A stretch of 64,000 bases of DNA from Clostridia bacterium (GTDB lineage Bacteria > Bacillota > Clostridia > Christensenellales > Borkfalkiaceae), in the NCBI GenBank assembly GCA_017457215.1, contig JAFTHU010000009.1:1-64000 (forward strand), written 5' to 3'. The notes beneath the pieces were generated by a model. It was not told the origin of the DNA. It saw only the letters and a program-made list of their open reading frames with translations, and ran no database searches. Shown piece by piece: positions 50,757 through 60,134 of this stretch. Each line of letters begins with the position of its first letter. The stretch's first letter is position 1. The position numbers were made by a program, and so were the translations under genes.

Positions 50757-51210
50757 AATTATGTTTGTCTGTCTTGGCAATATTTGCCGTTCGCCGATGG
50801 CGGAGCTCTTATTGAAAGATATGGTAAAAAAATTGGGGCGTGAGGCAGAGTTTTATATCGAATCAAGCGCGACCTCGGACGAAAACGTTTTTAACGGCGT
50901 TGGCGCACCCGTGTATTCGCATACCCGCACGCTGTTAGAGGGCAAAGGGATTTCTTGCGCAGGGAAACGCGCGCAGGTTTTGACGGCGGAACATGGAGAT
51001 GAATTTGATTTATTCTTGTGCATGGATGGGGCGAACGTGCGCAACGCTACCCGAATTTTGGGTGCGAAAAATGCGCATAAAATAAAAAAATTGCTCTCCT
51101 ATGCAGGGGAGAGCGGAGACGTTGCTGATCCGTGGTATACCCGCGATTTCGAGCGTTCGTATCAAGACGTGAAACGCGGATTAGAGGGCTTGTTGGAAAT
51201 TTTACGATAA
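50740..51210 (+). CDS. Low-molecular-weight protein tyrosine phosphatase
   Basis: The 156-residue protein shows KIMFVCLGNICRSPMAELL, the C(X)5R P-loop with catalytic Cys, and VADPWYTRDF with the acid Asp, as in LMW-PTPs and arsenate reductases. The former is more likely because of the DPWY loop. GGAGGA at 50730-50735 favours ATG 50740 over ATG 50737. It overlaps the Cys-rich gene by 17 bp, so it is part of the feo transcript, though a functional link is not known. Confidence 0.9.
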   Translation: MTKPYKIMFVCLGNICRSPMAELLLKDMVKKLGREAEFYIESSATSDENVFNGVGAPVYSHTRTLLEGKGISCAGKRAQVLTAEHGDEFDLFLCMDGANVRNATRILGAKNAHKIKKLLSYAGESGDVADPWYTRDFERSYQDVKRGLEGLLEILR

Positions 51211-51220
51211 AGCTTACGAT

Positions 51221-51251
51221 AAAAAGGAAGCATGCGGTGCTTCCTTTTTTT
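51221..51251. terminator. Bidirectional terminator after the phosphatase gene
   Basis: GGAAGC and GCTTCC pair around ATGCGGT, flanked by A and T runs, between convergent genes. Confidence 0.85.
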
Positions 51252-51253
51252 AT

Positions 51254-52015
51254 TTACAACAACCAAAATATACCTTGCAAAATCACCAAATGGGCGGGAT
51301 AAAAAATATAGAAAAAATATTTCAAGTGCCAATTGCCTTTTTTACCGCTGTATAAAAGTAAAATGGGAATGGAGCAAAATGCCCAAGCGGCGATTTTTAT
51401 AGAGAAAGGATTGTGAAGGGTAAGGAAAAGCAATCCGATTGCCATTGTCAAGATGCGGATGGGCAAACAGTCGGTTTTGCGTAAAAGGGCGGGGGCAGGT
51501 ATGCGGTGAAAATCAAAAAGTGCAGCAAACACAGGGAGCATACAACCCCAAAATCCGTAATCGACTGCATTAAAATAGCAAAAGACGTAAGTGAACGCAA
51601 TGACGCCGATAAAAAGAGCGGGCGCACAAAGCCGTTGCCATGCTTTGCTTTGTTTATCTAAAAGGGAACGCTTTAAAAATTGCAGTGCGTATATGCTCAA
51701 AACGGAAAAGGAAAAAGTGATTAAAATATTATAATACACCTGCCCTAATGCAAGAAGATAGACCAAAAAACAGCAAACGCCCAAACCGAAAAGCATAATA
51801 AAATGTAATGATTTGTTACGGGTGTATCGGCAACCCTCTGCGATGGCGAATGCGAAAAGGGGCATGGAAAGCCGTCCGATTATGCGAAGAGTGCGCCACG
51901 CGTCCGCGGAAAGGCGGGGAGCGAAAACATACCCAATATGGTCAACCAGCATCAGCGCCGCCGCGATGAGCTTTAAAAGGTCGGCGTTTATAAAGCGGAG
52001 TTTTCTAATCGGCAT
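51254..52015 (-). CDS. TraX-like membrane protein
   Basis: The 253-residue protein has about eight membrane helices and begins INADLLKLIAAALMLVDHIGYVF, then WRTLRIIGRLSMPLFAFAIAEGCRYTRNK and ends with YIFYPAHLVILQGIFWLL, the TraX pattern. TraX acetylates pilin in F plasmids; chromosomal Firmicute copies have unknown substrates. The family likely acylates surface molecules. It overlaps the upstream gene by 11 bp. Confidence 0.88.
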   Translation of the reverse strand: MPIRKLRFINADLLKLIAAALMLVDHIGYVFAPRLSADAWRTLRIIGRLSMPLFAFAIAEGCRYTRNKSLHFIMLFGLGVCCFLVYLLALGQVYYNILITFSFSVLSIYALQFLKRSLLDKQSKAWQRLCAPALFIGVIAFTYVFCYFNAVDYGFWGCMLPVFAALFDFHRIPAPALLRKTDCLPIRILTMAIGLLFLTLHNPFSIKIAAWAFCSIPILLLYSGKKGNWHLKYFFYIFYPAHLVILQGIFWLL

Positions 52016-52817
52016 TTTTCTTTTTGTCTTTTTTCTTTTTTTTGTTTTTCGTTTCGTCGGCTACGGCGATTTCGTTTTCGGGAAGCAACAAGGTTTGCTT
52101 GCGTTCTTTTTTTGCCTTTTTTGCCGCGGCTTTTTCTTGTTTTGCCGTCGCTTTGATTTCTAATTTTTGCTCTCTTGCGCTGAATTTGATTTGAATTTTT
52201 TCCAGTAGAGAAACTTGCTGTTTTTCCTGCTTTTTCTGTGCGCGCTGTTCTATAATCGGTTCTAATTTTTTATAATGCTCTTCGGCGTTTTCGCTTAATG
52301 GAATGGAATCGACTGCATTGGAAAGCTTTTCGCCGATAAAGGGGATTTTTCCCGTCCAAAGCAAGTCTTTGTGCAAGCTATCTAAAAGAAAAGCTTTTTC
52401 GATTTCGACCAGCTGAATGATAAAATAGAATAAAAATTCTAAAATCCAGCCGATAATCATTAATAGAGTCATTAAAAAGGAGATAGGGTCGAAATCCGTT
52501 TGCGCCAAAGCCAAGCCGTAAACGGCAATTCCTAAAATAGGGAGTTTGATAAGCCGTTTGCACCAACCATAAATAGTTTTTATGCGGCGTTTCATCTTTT
52601 TTGCGTTCTGTTTGTTTTCCATTATCAAAAAGAAAACGAAATATGTCGCCGTTAAGGCAAGCAACGCAATATTCGCAATCAAAAATCCCGTTTGCGTAGC
52701 CAGGGCGTAAATCAGGTATACGATGGAAAGCAAATGCACGCCTACCGTGATACCGATACGGATTCTCTTAAAATCTCGTAAAATTTTGGAAAGGGCAGCG
52801 CCCGTGTATTCAAACAT
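52005..52817 (-). CDS. Membrane protein with Lys-rich tail (unknown)
   Basis: The 270-residue protein has three to four N-terminal membrane helices (for example IRIGITVGVHLLSIVYLIYAL and FLIANIALLALTATYFVFFLI), a middle charged region, and a strongly basic tail rich in Lys (KKAKKERKQ, KKKKKDKKK). The start ATG 52817 has AAAGGAG. It sits between an rRNA methyltransferase and traX in one minus-strand transcript. I do not recognise the family. Confidence 0.7.
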   Translation of the reverse strand: MFEYTGAALSKILRDFKRIRIGITVGVHLLSIVYLIYALATQTGFLIANIALLALTATYFVFFLIMENKQNAKKMKRRIKTIYGWCKRLIKLPILGIAVYGLALAQTDFDPISFLMTLLMIIGWILEFLFYFIIQLVEIEKAFLLDSLHKDLLWTGKIPFIGEKLSNAVDSIPLSENAEEHYKKLEPIIEQRAQKKQEKQQVSLLEKIQIKFSAREQKLEIKATAKQEKAAAKKAKKERKQTLLLPENEIAVADETKNKKKKKDKKKNAD

Positions 52818-52831
52818 AATTTTCTCCTTTG

Positions 52832-53992
52832 TCAATCGAGCGGTTTGTCGTTCGCTTTCGGCGGCTTGCCAAAATACGAATAAAAACCACAGGTAAGGTT
52901 TGCGTTGAACAGCTTTTTTTTCTTGTCCGCCGTTTTGCCGAACGAACGCTCGAAATCGGGTAACGAAGTTAGGATATAGGCATTCCAATCGGGCAGTTTG
53001 CGGAAGGCTTTTCCAAACGCCGACATCAGTGCGCGGACTTCTTTTTCTTCGCTTAAACGCTCCCCGTATGGGGGGTTAGACAGCAAAACGCCGTATTTAA
53101 GCTCGCTGGAAAAGCGGGTGGCGTCGGCAACGGAAAAGCAGATATACTTGTCCACACCCGCTCTTTTTGCGTGGTATTTTGCAATCGAAATTGCTTCGGG
53201 ACTAATATCGGAGGCGAAAATCGTCGGGGTTGCCGTTCGGTTTTCTTGATCGCGTGCTTCCTCTTTTGCCAGTTTTAAAATGTCTTTTTGCGTACACGCC
53301 CAGCTTGAAAAATCAAAATCACGGTGCAGTCCGGGGGCGATATGCAGCGCTTTCATTGCCGCTTCGATTGGCAACGTGCCGCTGCCGCAGAAGGGGTCGG
53401 CAAAAGGTTTTTCGATGTCCTTGTCAGGATTGTAAAAAGTGCTGTCAATCAACGCGGCGGCAAGCGTTTCTTTGAGCGGTGCGCTATAAGCAAGGGAGCG
53501 ATACCCTCGTTTGTGCAACCCGTCCCCCGACGTATCCAGGGTTACGGTTACTTCGTCTTTATAAAGCGAAACGCCTATAATAGAGCGTGCGCCCGTTTCC
53601 GAAAACGTTTTTCTGTTCGTGCGTATTTTGTCGGAGAGGCGGCGGATAACGGCTTTTTTCGCTACGCCTCCCGCGGCTTTTATTGCCGCAAGAACGCTTT
53701 GTACGCTTTTTCCGTCCATTAAAATTCGGCTATCCATCGTCAACCAATCTTCCCACGGAATATTGTAAATGCCCTCGAAGAGTTCGTCAAAGGTAACGGC
53801 GTGAAAGCGCGCAAGCACAATTAGTACCCGTTCTCCGCTGCGGAGCAGTACGTTGAGGCGCGCAATATCTTGCCAATCTCCCTCGATTTCGATTCTGCCG
53901 TTATCAGCGGGGGCTTTTTCATAGCCAAGAGAAAAAAGTTGGCGTTTTGTGATTTGTTCCAAACCCGATGCGACGGGGATTAATAATTTCAT
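52832..53992 (-). CDS. THUMP-domain rRNA methyltransferase (RlmL-like)
   Basis: The 386-residue protein has a THUMP RNA-binding domain in the first half, then the Rossmann methyltransferase part: PFADPFCGSGTLPIEAA (SAM motif), IFASDISPEAISIAKYHA, LSNPPYGERL (the NPPY catalytic motif for base methylation). It is most likely a 23S rRNA guanosine or adenosine methylase of the YpsC type. I use ATG 53992 (MKLLIPVASG). The promoter's -10 box ends 10 bases before the start, so almost no leader remains. Confidence 0.9.
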   Translation of the reverse strand: MKLLIPVASGLEQITKRQLFSLGYEKAPADNGRIEIEGDWQDIARLNVLLRSGERVLIVLARFHAVTFDELFEGIYNIPWEDWLTMDSRILMDGKSVQSVLAAIKAAGGVAKKAVIRRLSDKIRTNRKTFSETGARSIIGVSLYKDEVTVTLDTSGDGLHKRGYRSLAYSAPLKETLAAALIDSTFYNPDKDIEKPFADPFCGSGTLPIEAAMKALHIAPGLHRDFDFSSWACTQKDILKLAKEEARDQENRTATPTIFASDISPEAISIAKYHAKRAGVDKYICFSVADATRFSSELKYGVLLSNPPYGERLSEEKEVRALMSAFGKAFRKLPDWNAYILTSLPDFERSFGKTADKKKKLFNANLTCGFYSYFGKPPKANDKPLD

Positions 53993-54002
53993 AACGTTTA
54001 AC

Positions 54003-54031
54003 ATTATATACGAAAACGAGAGTTTTGTCAA
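54003..54031 (-). promoter_or_regulatory. Promoter of the rRNA methyltransferase operon, very near the start codon
   Basis: On the minus strand TTGACA (54031-54026), 17 bp, TATAAT (54008-54003). The ATG is 53992, so the expected leader is about 4 nt. Confidence 0.78.
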
Positions 54032-54046
54032 GTTTTCTTTTATAGA

Positions 54047-54075
54047 TTGACAACGGGCGGGAAAGGGAGTATAAT
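54047..54075 (+). promoter_or_regulatory. Promoter of queH, adjoining its start codon
   Basis: TTGACA at 54047-54052 and TATAAT at 54070-54075 with 17 bp between. Only AGAGGAT separates the -10 box from ATG 54083. Confidence 0.8.
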
Positions 54076-54082
54076 AGAGGAT

Positions 54083-54670
54083 ATGAAACGGAATTTCGAT
54101 TGCTTGATGCAAGAACAAATGAAAGGAATAGAAAAGGGGACGCCGCTATTGTTGCATAGTTGCTGTGCGCCCTGTTCTTCTGCATGTTTAGAACGTTTAA
54201 AAGAGGTGTTCGACGTTACCGTGTTGTATTATAACCCAAATATTGACGAAGAGGCGGAATATGAAAAGCGCAAAGCGGAACAAATTCGTTTTTTAAAGGA
54301 AACGGGATGGGCGAAAATTTTGGATTGCGATCACGACGCGGCGGCGTTTACGGAAATGTCGAAAGGCTTGGAAAACGAGCCCGAGCGGGGAGCGCGCTGC
54401 TACCGCTGTTATGCGTTGCGCTTGGAAAAAACAGCGGAAGAGGCGTTGAAAAACGGCTTTTCGTGGTTTGGTACTACGCTGACGTTAAGCCCGCATAAAA
54501 ACGCCGAATGGTTGAATGAAATCGGCGAAAAGGTGGGGGGACGGGTCGGTTTGAATTACCTTTACAGCGATTTTAAAAAGCAGGGCGGGTATTACCGCTC
54601 GATTGATTTATCCAAGGAATACGGATTATATCGGCAGGATTTTTGCGGTTGTAAATTTTCCAAGCGGTAA
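54083..54670 (+). CDS. queH: Epoxyqueuosine reductase QueH
   Basis: The 195-residue protein has LHSCCAPCSSACLERL (Cys pair and motif CCxPC), YYNPNI, RCYRCYALRLEKTAEEA and DFCGCKFS, all of QueH, which holds an iron-sulfur cluster and reduces epoxyqueuosine to queuosine in tRNA. It replaces QueG in many anaerobes. QueA is present at 45990. The start ATG 54083 is the first in the family frame and lies 8 bases after the -10 box. Confidence 0.93.
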   Translation: MKRNFDCLMQEQMKGIEKGTPLLLHSCCAPCSSACLERLKEVFDVTVLYYNPNIDEEAEYEKRKAEQIRFLKETGWAKILDCDHDAAAFTEMSKGLENEPERGARCYRCYALRLEKTAEEALKNGFSWFGTTLTLSPHKNAEWLNEIGEKVGGRVGLNYLYSDFKKQGGYYRSIDLSKEYGLYRQDFCGCKFSKR

Positions 54671-54693
54671 AGAGAAAAAAATTGTTTTTTTTG

Positions 54694-54724
54694 TAGCCCA
54701 ACGTATTTTGCGTTGGACTTTTTG
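54694..54724 (+). terminator. Terminator after queH
   Basis: CCCAACG pairs with CGTTGG (plus outer pairs) followed by ACTTTTTG. Confidence 0.75.
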
Positions 54725-54792
54725 TGTGTCAGTGAAAAAAATTCTGCAAAAAAGAAAAATGTCGAAAAAGTGCTAATTTTTTCAAAAAGGTA

Positions 54793-54821
54793 TTGCAATC
54801 TTGAAAAAGATGTGATAAAAT
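54793..54821 (+). promoter_or_regulatory. Promoter of the purine permease
   Basis: TTGCAA at 54793-54798, 17 bp, TAAAAT at 54816-54821. No purine riboswitch is visible in the leader. Confidence 0.75.
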
Positions 54822-54867
54822 AATGTAAAATACGTGCATAAAAGCACGCACAGGAGGTTTTTGTTTC

Positions 54868-56448
54868 ATGAACAAGTTTTACAAAAGCTTGGGTTTTGAT
54901 CCCATAGGGAAAAAGACCAGCGTTAAAACGGAAATCATTGCCGGTATCGTTACGTTCCTTGCAATGTGCTACATTTTAACGGTAAACCCCAACCAAATCC
55001 TTTTCGGCGGTACTTTAGTGCCGGAAATTGTCGACGGGGTCGCGACGGGTGAAATGGTTGCAAACTTTGTGCCTACGACCAACGTGTTGTGGCCGTCTAT
55101 CTTTATGGCTACGGCGTTTGGCGCGGTAATAGGTACGCTGTTGATGGCGTTTTTGTCGAAGATGCCCCTTGCGCAGGCGTCCGGTATGGGTCTTAACTCT
55201 TTGGTGGGCGGCATCATCGGCGGCGGCGTAGGCTACATTTCGTATAATTACAATTTCACGATTGGTCAAGCCTTTATGATGGTTCTTATTTCGGGCATGG
55301 TATTCTTGCTTTTGTCTGTAATAAAAATCAAAGGGAAGACATTCCGTGAATTGGTTTTCGACGGTATGCCAGTTGCGGTGCGCGGTGCAATTTCCGTTGG
55401 TATCGGTTTGTTTATCGCGTATATCGGTTTCCAAAACGCAGGCATCATTGTTACCAATCAATACACGCAAGTTGGGTTGGTTGATTTTACTACTTGGGGA
55501 AAACAGCTTATTCAATGGTCGGGTTCGGAAGGGTACGCGGCAAAGACGGCTTGCGTTGCTTTGAGCGGTTTGTTCTTGATTGCTATATTAGATAAATTTA
55601 ACGTAAAAGGCTCGGTTATTCTCGGTATCCTTGGAGCGACGGTTATCGGTATTCCTTTCGGCGTTACCGATTTTGACATTGTTACGGGCAAAGTAGACGG
55701 TATCTCTTGGAAATTCTGGGAAAACTATAAAAACTTCTTCTCGGTTGGAGATGAAAGTGTATTCGGTTCGTTTACGACCACGTTTAAGGACGGATTCCCT
55801 AGCGGTTCGCTGTTCACCGTAATCATGCTTATTATCACGATGTGCATGATTGATATGTTCGACACGATGGGTACGATTGTAGGTTGCTGCGGCGGGAACA
55901 GAGTTCTGTCCGACGAAAACAATAAGCCTCATAACTACGGTAAAATCATGATTTCGGACGCAGTTGCAACCTGTTCGGGCGCAATCCTTGGTACGTCCAC
56001 CGTTACGACGTTCGTAGAATCGGGCGCAGGCGTATCGGCAGGCGGCAGAACGGGTCTTACGGCGTTCACGACGGCGTGCTTGTTCTTACTTGCTACGTTT
56101 GCGCTTCCTGTGTTCGCTATGATTCCTTCGGCTGCTACTGCTTCGGCTCTTATTTACGTAGGCGTTTTGATGATGAAGGGTAACATTAAGAATGTAGATT
56201 TCAGCGACGCGATCAACGCAACTTCGGCGTTCCTTACGATTGTTATTATGATTTCTGCTTATTCGATCACGAAAGGTATCGGCGTGGGTCTTGTTTCTCA
56301 TACCCTTATGTCGATCATTGCATACTTGGTAGCGCTTGTGAAAGCTGCGATTAAGAAAGAAGAAAAGCCCGTTTGGAACGTTTCGGTTATTTCTATCGTA
56401 GTATCCGTGCTCTTCTGTATCTACTTCTTCGTGCCTACCACGATTTAA
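54868..56448 (+). CDS. NCS2-family purine permease (AzgA-like)
   Basis: The 526-residue protein has about twelve membrane helices and starts with FGFDPIG-like LGFDPIGKKTSVKTEIIAG, then AGMGLNSLVGG-like SGMGLNSLVGGII and the substrate motif STVTTFVESGAGVSAGGRTGLTA, typical of AzgA hypoxanthine/guanine permeases. It imports purine bases with protons. GGAGG precedes ATG 54868. It is monocistronic and constitutively promoted. Confidence 0.93.
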   Translation: MNKFYKSLGFDPIGKKTSVKTEIIAGIVTFLAMCYILTVNPNQILFGGTLVPEIVDGVATGEMVANFVPTTNVLWPSIFMATAFGAVIGTLLMAFLSKMPLAQASGMGLNSLVGGIIGGGVGYISYNYNFTIGQAFMMVLISGMVFLLLSVIKIKGKTFRELVFDGMPVAVRGAISVGIGLFIAYIGFQNAGIIVTNQYTQVGLVDFTTWGKQLIQWSGSEGYAAKTACVALSGLFLIAILDKFNVKGSVILGILGATVIGIPFGVTDFDIVTGKVDGISWKFWENYKNFFSVGDESVFGSFTTTFKDGFPSGSLFTVIMLIITMCMIDMFDTMGTIVGCCGGNRVLSDENNKPHNYGKIMISDAVATCSGAILGTSTVTTFVESGAGVSAGGRTGLTAFTTACLFLLATFALPVFAMIPSAATASALIYVGVLMMKGNIKNVDFSDAINATSAFLTIVIMISAYSITKGIGVGLVSHTLMSIIAYLVALVKAAIKKEEKPVWNVSVISIVVSVLFCIYFFVPTTI

Positions 56449-56481
56449 GCATACGTTTGGATAAATACATAATCACATAAA

Positions 56482-56518
56482 AAAACAGAGCAAGCTCGTT
56501 GCGAGTTTGCTCTGTTTT
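56482..56518. terminator. Bidirectional terminator between permease and mnmA
   Basis: AAAACAGAGCAAGCTCG and CGAGTTTGCTCTGTTTT pair nearly perfectly with a 3-nt loop. Confidence 0.9.
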
Positions 56519-56534
56519 CATTTTACCGATTTTT

Positions 56535-57635
<1,101 letters not shown>

Positions 57636-57654
57636 TTAGTGTGTTATCACGGTT

Positions 57655-57663
57655 ATTATAGCA
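57655..57663 (-). promoter_or_regulatory. Extended -10 promoter of mnmA
   Basis: On the minus strand TGC-TATAAT at 57663-57655. The -35 region is weak. Confidence 0.65.
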
Positions 57664-57720
57664 CAGCCACGAAAAAAAGAAAAGCGAAAACGCGGATAAA
57701 CGGAAAAAAGCGTCAAAGTA

Positions 57721-57749
57721 TTGACAAATCGGCTGGCGCATAGTATAAT
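57721..57749 (+). promoter_or_regulatory. Promoter of DUF1292 gene
   Basis: TTGACA at 57721-57726 and TATAAT at 57744-57749, spacer 17 bp. Confidence 0.85.
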
Positions 57750-57777
57750 ATATGGAAAAAACATGGGAGAAAGAATT

Positions 57778-58209
57778 ATGGCAAAAAGAACGGTTACGTT
57801 GCAAAGTGCATTCGGCGAGGAGATGACGTTTATCGAAATTGCTTCGATTTCGTGCGGAGAGAGTGTGTTTTTATTGATGAAACCCACAGTATGTCCAGAG
57901 GGCATGGACGAGGATGAAGCGGTGGTGTTTGAGGTGGAAACAGTGCAGGGCGAAGAACGTTTGACCGTGGTTTTGGATGATGAAATTATAGACGTCGTGT
58001 TTGAGGAATATTACCGTATGGTAGCGGACGCTTTGGAAAAGGGCGTGGAAATAACGGACGAAACCGAAGAGGTTGAAGAGAGCCTTATAGAAGAGAGCGT
58101 TGCGGAAACGGAAGCGGTAGAGGAAATCGCCGAAGAAACAGCTGAAGCGGTGGGCGAAGCGGTTGCAGAGGCGGAAGAAACGCAAGAGGAAGAGGAAGCG
58201 GCGGAATAA
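57778..58209 (+). CDS. DUF1292 (YrzB-like) domain protein with acidic tail
   Basis: The 143-residue protein has an N-terminal DUF1292-like barrel (VTLQSAFGEEMTFIEIASI, ESVFLLMKP, DEDEAVVFEVE, LTVVLDDEIIDVVFEEYYRM) like the C-terminal part of the RuvX fusion at 4305, and then about 50 residues of Glu/Ala repeats. It is therefore a second, free-standing copy. Function of DUF1292 is unknown. GGGAGAA lies before ATG 57778. Confidence 0.8.
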   Translation: MAKRTVTLQSAFGEEMTFIEIASISCGESVFLLMKPTVCPEGMDEDEAVVFEVETVQGEERLTVVLDDEIIDVVFEEYYRMVADALEKGVEITDETEEVEESLIEESVAETEAVEEIAEETAEAVGEAVAEAEETQEEEEAAE

Positions 58210-58343
58210 AGAAGAGGGGATAAAGAAAGGTCGAAAAATGACCTAAAAAGGGAAAAGAAAAATAAAAAAACGGTGAATTGGCAGGCGGAAACGCTTGCCA
58301 AAAATCCGCTGACATAGTAAAATAGATAATGTTTTTAAGATAC

Positions 58344-58420
58344 GTACTCGTAGTGTAATTGGATAACATTACGGCCTCCGACGCCGTCGAGTTTGGGTTC
58401 GAACCCCAACGGGTACACCA
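58344..58420 (+). tRNA. tRNA-Arg (anticodon CCG)
   Basis: GTACTCG (58344-58350) pairs with CGGGTAC (58410-58416). The anticodon arm ACGGC-CTCCGAC-GCCGT gives anticodon CCG, reading CGG codons. TTGGG-TTCGAAC-CCCAA is the T arm and A-CCA (58417-58420) is encoded. All arms fold. Confidence 0.95.
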
Positions 58421-58497
58421 AAACACCCCTTGCGGGTGTTTTTTTGTATCCCGTTGTATAGGAGAGAACCCACGGTTCGCGCGAGGAGCGAGAGCGA
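58404..58497. repeat. Direct repeat copy 1 (tRNA-Arg 3' end, terminator and flank)
   Basis: This 94-bp stretch starts in the T arm of tRNA-Arg, includes CCA, the terminator and about 50 bp after it. It recurs 133 bp downstream with one mismatch (58492). Confidence 0.85.
58421..58448 (+). terminator. Terminator after tRNA-Arg
   Basis: AACACCC and GGGTGTT form a stem followed by TTTTTG. The same terminator repeats in the second copy. Confidence 0.85.
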
Positions 58498-58536
58498 CGA
58501 CGCTTTCCGAGGGTTCCCTTTTAAGGGTATCGGAAC

Positions 58537-58630
58537 CCCCAACGGGTACACCAAAACACCCCTTGCGGGTGTTTTTTTGTATCCCGTTGTATAGGAGAGA
58601 ACCCACGGTTCGCGCGAGGAGCGAAAGCGA
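58537..58630. repeat. Direct repeat copy 2 (no tRNA body)
   Basis: The second 94-bp copy carries only CCCCAACGGGTACACCA of the tRNA, with the terminator and flank. The 39 bp between copies (58498-58536) holds TTCCGAGGG and a palindrome CCCTTTTAAGGG. Confidence 0.85.
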
Positions 58631-58720
58631 GGCGGTATAGTCGTAGAGGTTATGCTTGAAGAGAAATTCCGTTTTTCTGCATTTATGGCAGAAAAAGAGA
58701 AAAAATTTTTTTGGAAAGTA

Positions 58721-58749
58721 TTGACAGAAAACCTATAAAGTGCTATAAT
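58721..58749 (+). promoter_or_regulatory. Promoter of malic enzyme
   Basis: TTGACA at 58721-58726 and extended TGC-TATAAT ending at 58749, 17-bp spacer. Confidence 0.85.
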
Positions 58750-58791
58750 CAAAGGCGTGTGTTTTAAAATGCGCGAAGGAGAAAAAGGTAT

Positions 58792-59967
58792 ATGAATTAC
58801 AGAGAAGAATCGCTGAAATTGCATGGCGAATGGAAAGGTAAAATCGAGGTTGTATCCCGTGTAAGCGTACAGGATAGAGAGCATTTGTCGCTTGCGTATA
58901 CTCCCGGCGTTGCAGAGCCTTGTTTGGCGATCCACGAGGACGTAGAAAAGAGTTTTGATCTCACCCGTCGTTGGAACACTGTGCCCGTTATCACGGACGG
59001 TACGGCGGTGCTTGGGCTTGGTGATATCGGCCCGGAAGCGGGTATGCCCGTTATGGAAGGCAAATGCGCCCTTTTTAAGACGTTTGGCGACGTAGACGCG
59101 TTCCCTCTTTGTATTCGTTCGAAAGATACCGAAGAAATTATCAAAACTATTAAATTGTTGGCTGGTTCGTTCGGCGGCGTAAATTTGGAAGATATTTCCG
59201 CTCCCCGTTGTTTCGAGATTGAAACTCGGTTGAAAGAGGAACTGGATATTCCCGTTTTCCACGACGATCAGCACGGTACGGCGATTGTTACGGCGGCGGC
59301 ACTTTTGAATGCGTTGAAGCTTGCTAATAAAAAAATCGAAGATATTCACGTCGTTATCAACGGTGCGGGCGCGGCAGGTATCGCTATTGCGAAATTCTTG
59401 ATGGCGTTCGGCGTGAAAGACGTTATAGCTTGCAGCAGTAAGGGTATCCTCGTTGAGGGCGACACTCGTTTCAACCCTGCACAGCAAGAGCTTGCAAAAA
59501 TCACCAACAAGCGCCGTTTGTCGGGCTCGTTAGAAGTGGCAATGAAAGGCGCAGACGTATTTGTTGGCGTTTCCGTTGCGAACTGTGTAACCAAGGACAT
59601 GGTACGCTCCATGGCAGACAAACCCATTCTGTTTACTTGTGCAAATCCTATCCCCGAAATTTTGCCCGAAGAGGCGTTTGAGGCGGGTGCGTTTATCGTT
59701 GGTACGGGGTCTTCGCAGTATGCAAACCAAATCAATAACGTACTTGTATTCCCTGGTTTGTTCCGCGGTGCGTTGGACGTAAGAGCGACCACCGTCAATA
59801 TGGAAATGATGATGGCGGCTTCCCGCGGTATCGCGGCTTGCGTTTCCGACGAGGAATTAAAACCCGAATATATTCTGCCCTATGCGTATGATCAGCGCGC
59901 GCATAATTCGGTTGCCAAAGCAGTTGCTGAAGCGGCAAGAGCTACAGGGGTTGCAAAGAAAGCATAA
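58792..59967 (+). CDS. NAD(P)-dependent malic enzyme
   Basis: The 391-residue protein has LSLAYTPGVAEPCLAIHED, the malic signature, VITDGTAVLGLGDIGPEAGMPVMEGKCALFK, VFHDDQHGTAIVTAAAL (metal ligands Asp/Asp) and VINGAGAAGIAIAKFLMAFG, the nucleotide site. It decarboxylates malate to pyruvate with NAD(P)H. It is short because it lacks the phosphotransacetylase half. With GTP-PEPCK (29895) it could link C4 and C3 metabolism. Confidence 0.95.
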   Translation: MNYREESLKLHGEWKGKIEVVSRVSVQDREHLSLAYTPGVAEPCLAIHEDVEKSFDLTRRWNTVPVITDGTAVLGLGDIGPEAGMPVMEGKCALFKTFGDVDAFPLCIRSKDTEEIIKTIKLLAGSFGGVNLEDISAPRCFEIETRLKEELDIPVFHDDQHGTAIVTAAALLNALKLANKKIEDIHVVINGAGAAGIAIAKFLMAFGVKDVIACSSKGILVEGDTRFNPAQQELAKITNKRRLSGSLEVAMKGADVFVGVSVANCVTKDMVRSMADKPILFTCANPIPEILPEEAFEAGAFIVGTGSSQYANQINNVLVFPGLFRGALDVRATTVNMEMMMAASRGIAACVSDEELKPEYILPYAYDQRAHNSVAKAVAEAARATGVAKKA

Positions 59968-59987
59968 ATCTCTGTAAACAAGTTTTA

Positions 59988-60023
59988 AACGGGGCGGCGT
60001 GGGAAACGTACGCTCCGTTTTTG
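59988..60023 (+). terminator. Terminator after malic enzyme
   Basis: AAACGGGGCG and CGCTCCGTTT pair across a loop, then TTTG. Confidence 0.75.
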
Positions 60024-60062
60024 TATCTCGAGATGATTTTTTGTATCAATGGATAAAAGAAA

Positions 60063-60090
60063 TTGACTTTCTTGATTTCGTAGATATAAT
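60063..60090 (+). promoter_or_regulatory. Promoter of aspartokinase
   Basis: TTGACT at 60063-60068 and TATAAT at 60085-60090, 16-bp spacer. No lysine riboswitch is seen in the leader. Confidence 0.75.
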
Positions 60091-60134
60091 AAATAGTATA
60101 CGAAAGGTTTTTCCGTGTTAGGAGGGAACAGACT

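Noticed and set aside
54822..54867. A purine riboswitch before the purine permease
   Set aside because: The leader is too short (about 40 nt) and contains only a small ACGTGC/GCACG hairpin.
58369..59487. A 372-residue minus-strand frame across tRNA-Arg and the malic enzyme
   Set aside because: It overlaps a clear tRNA and a strongly supported enzyme, and it contains the terminator sequences of the repeat.
60091..60134. A lysine riboswitch before aspartokinase
   Set aside because: The leader is about 40 nt long, far less than the L box.
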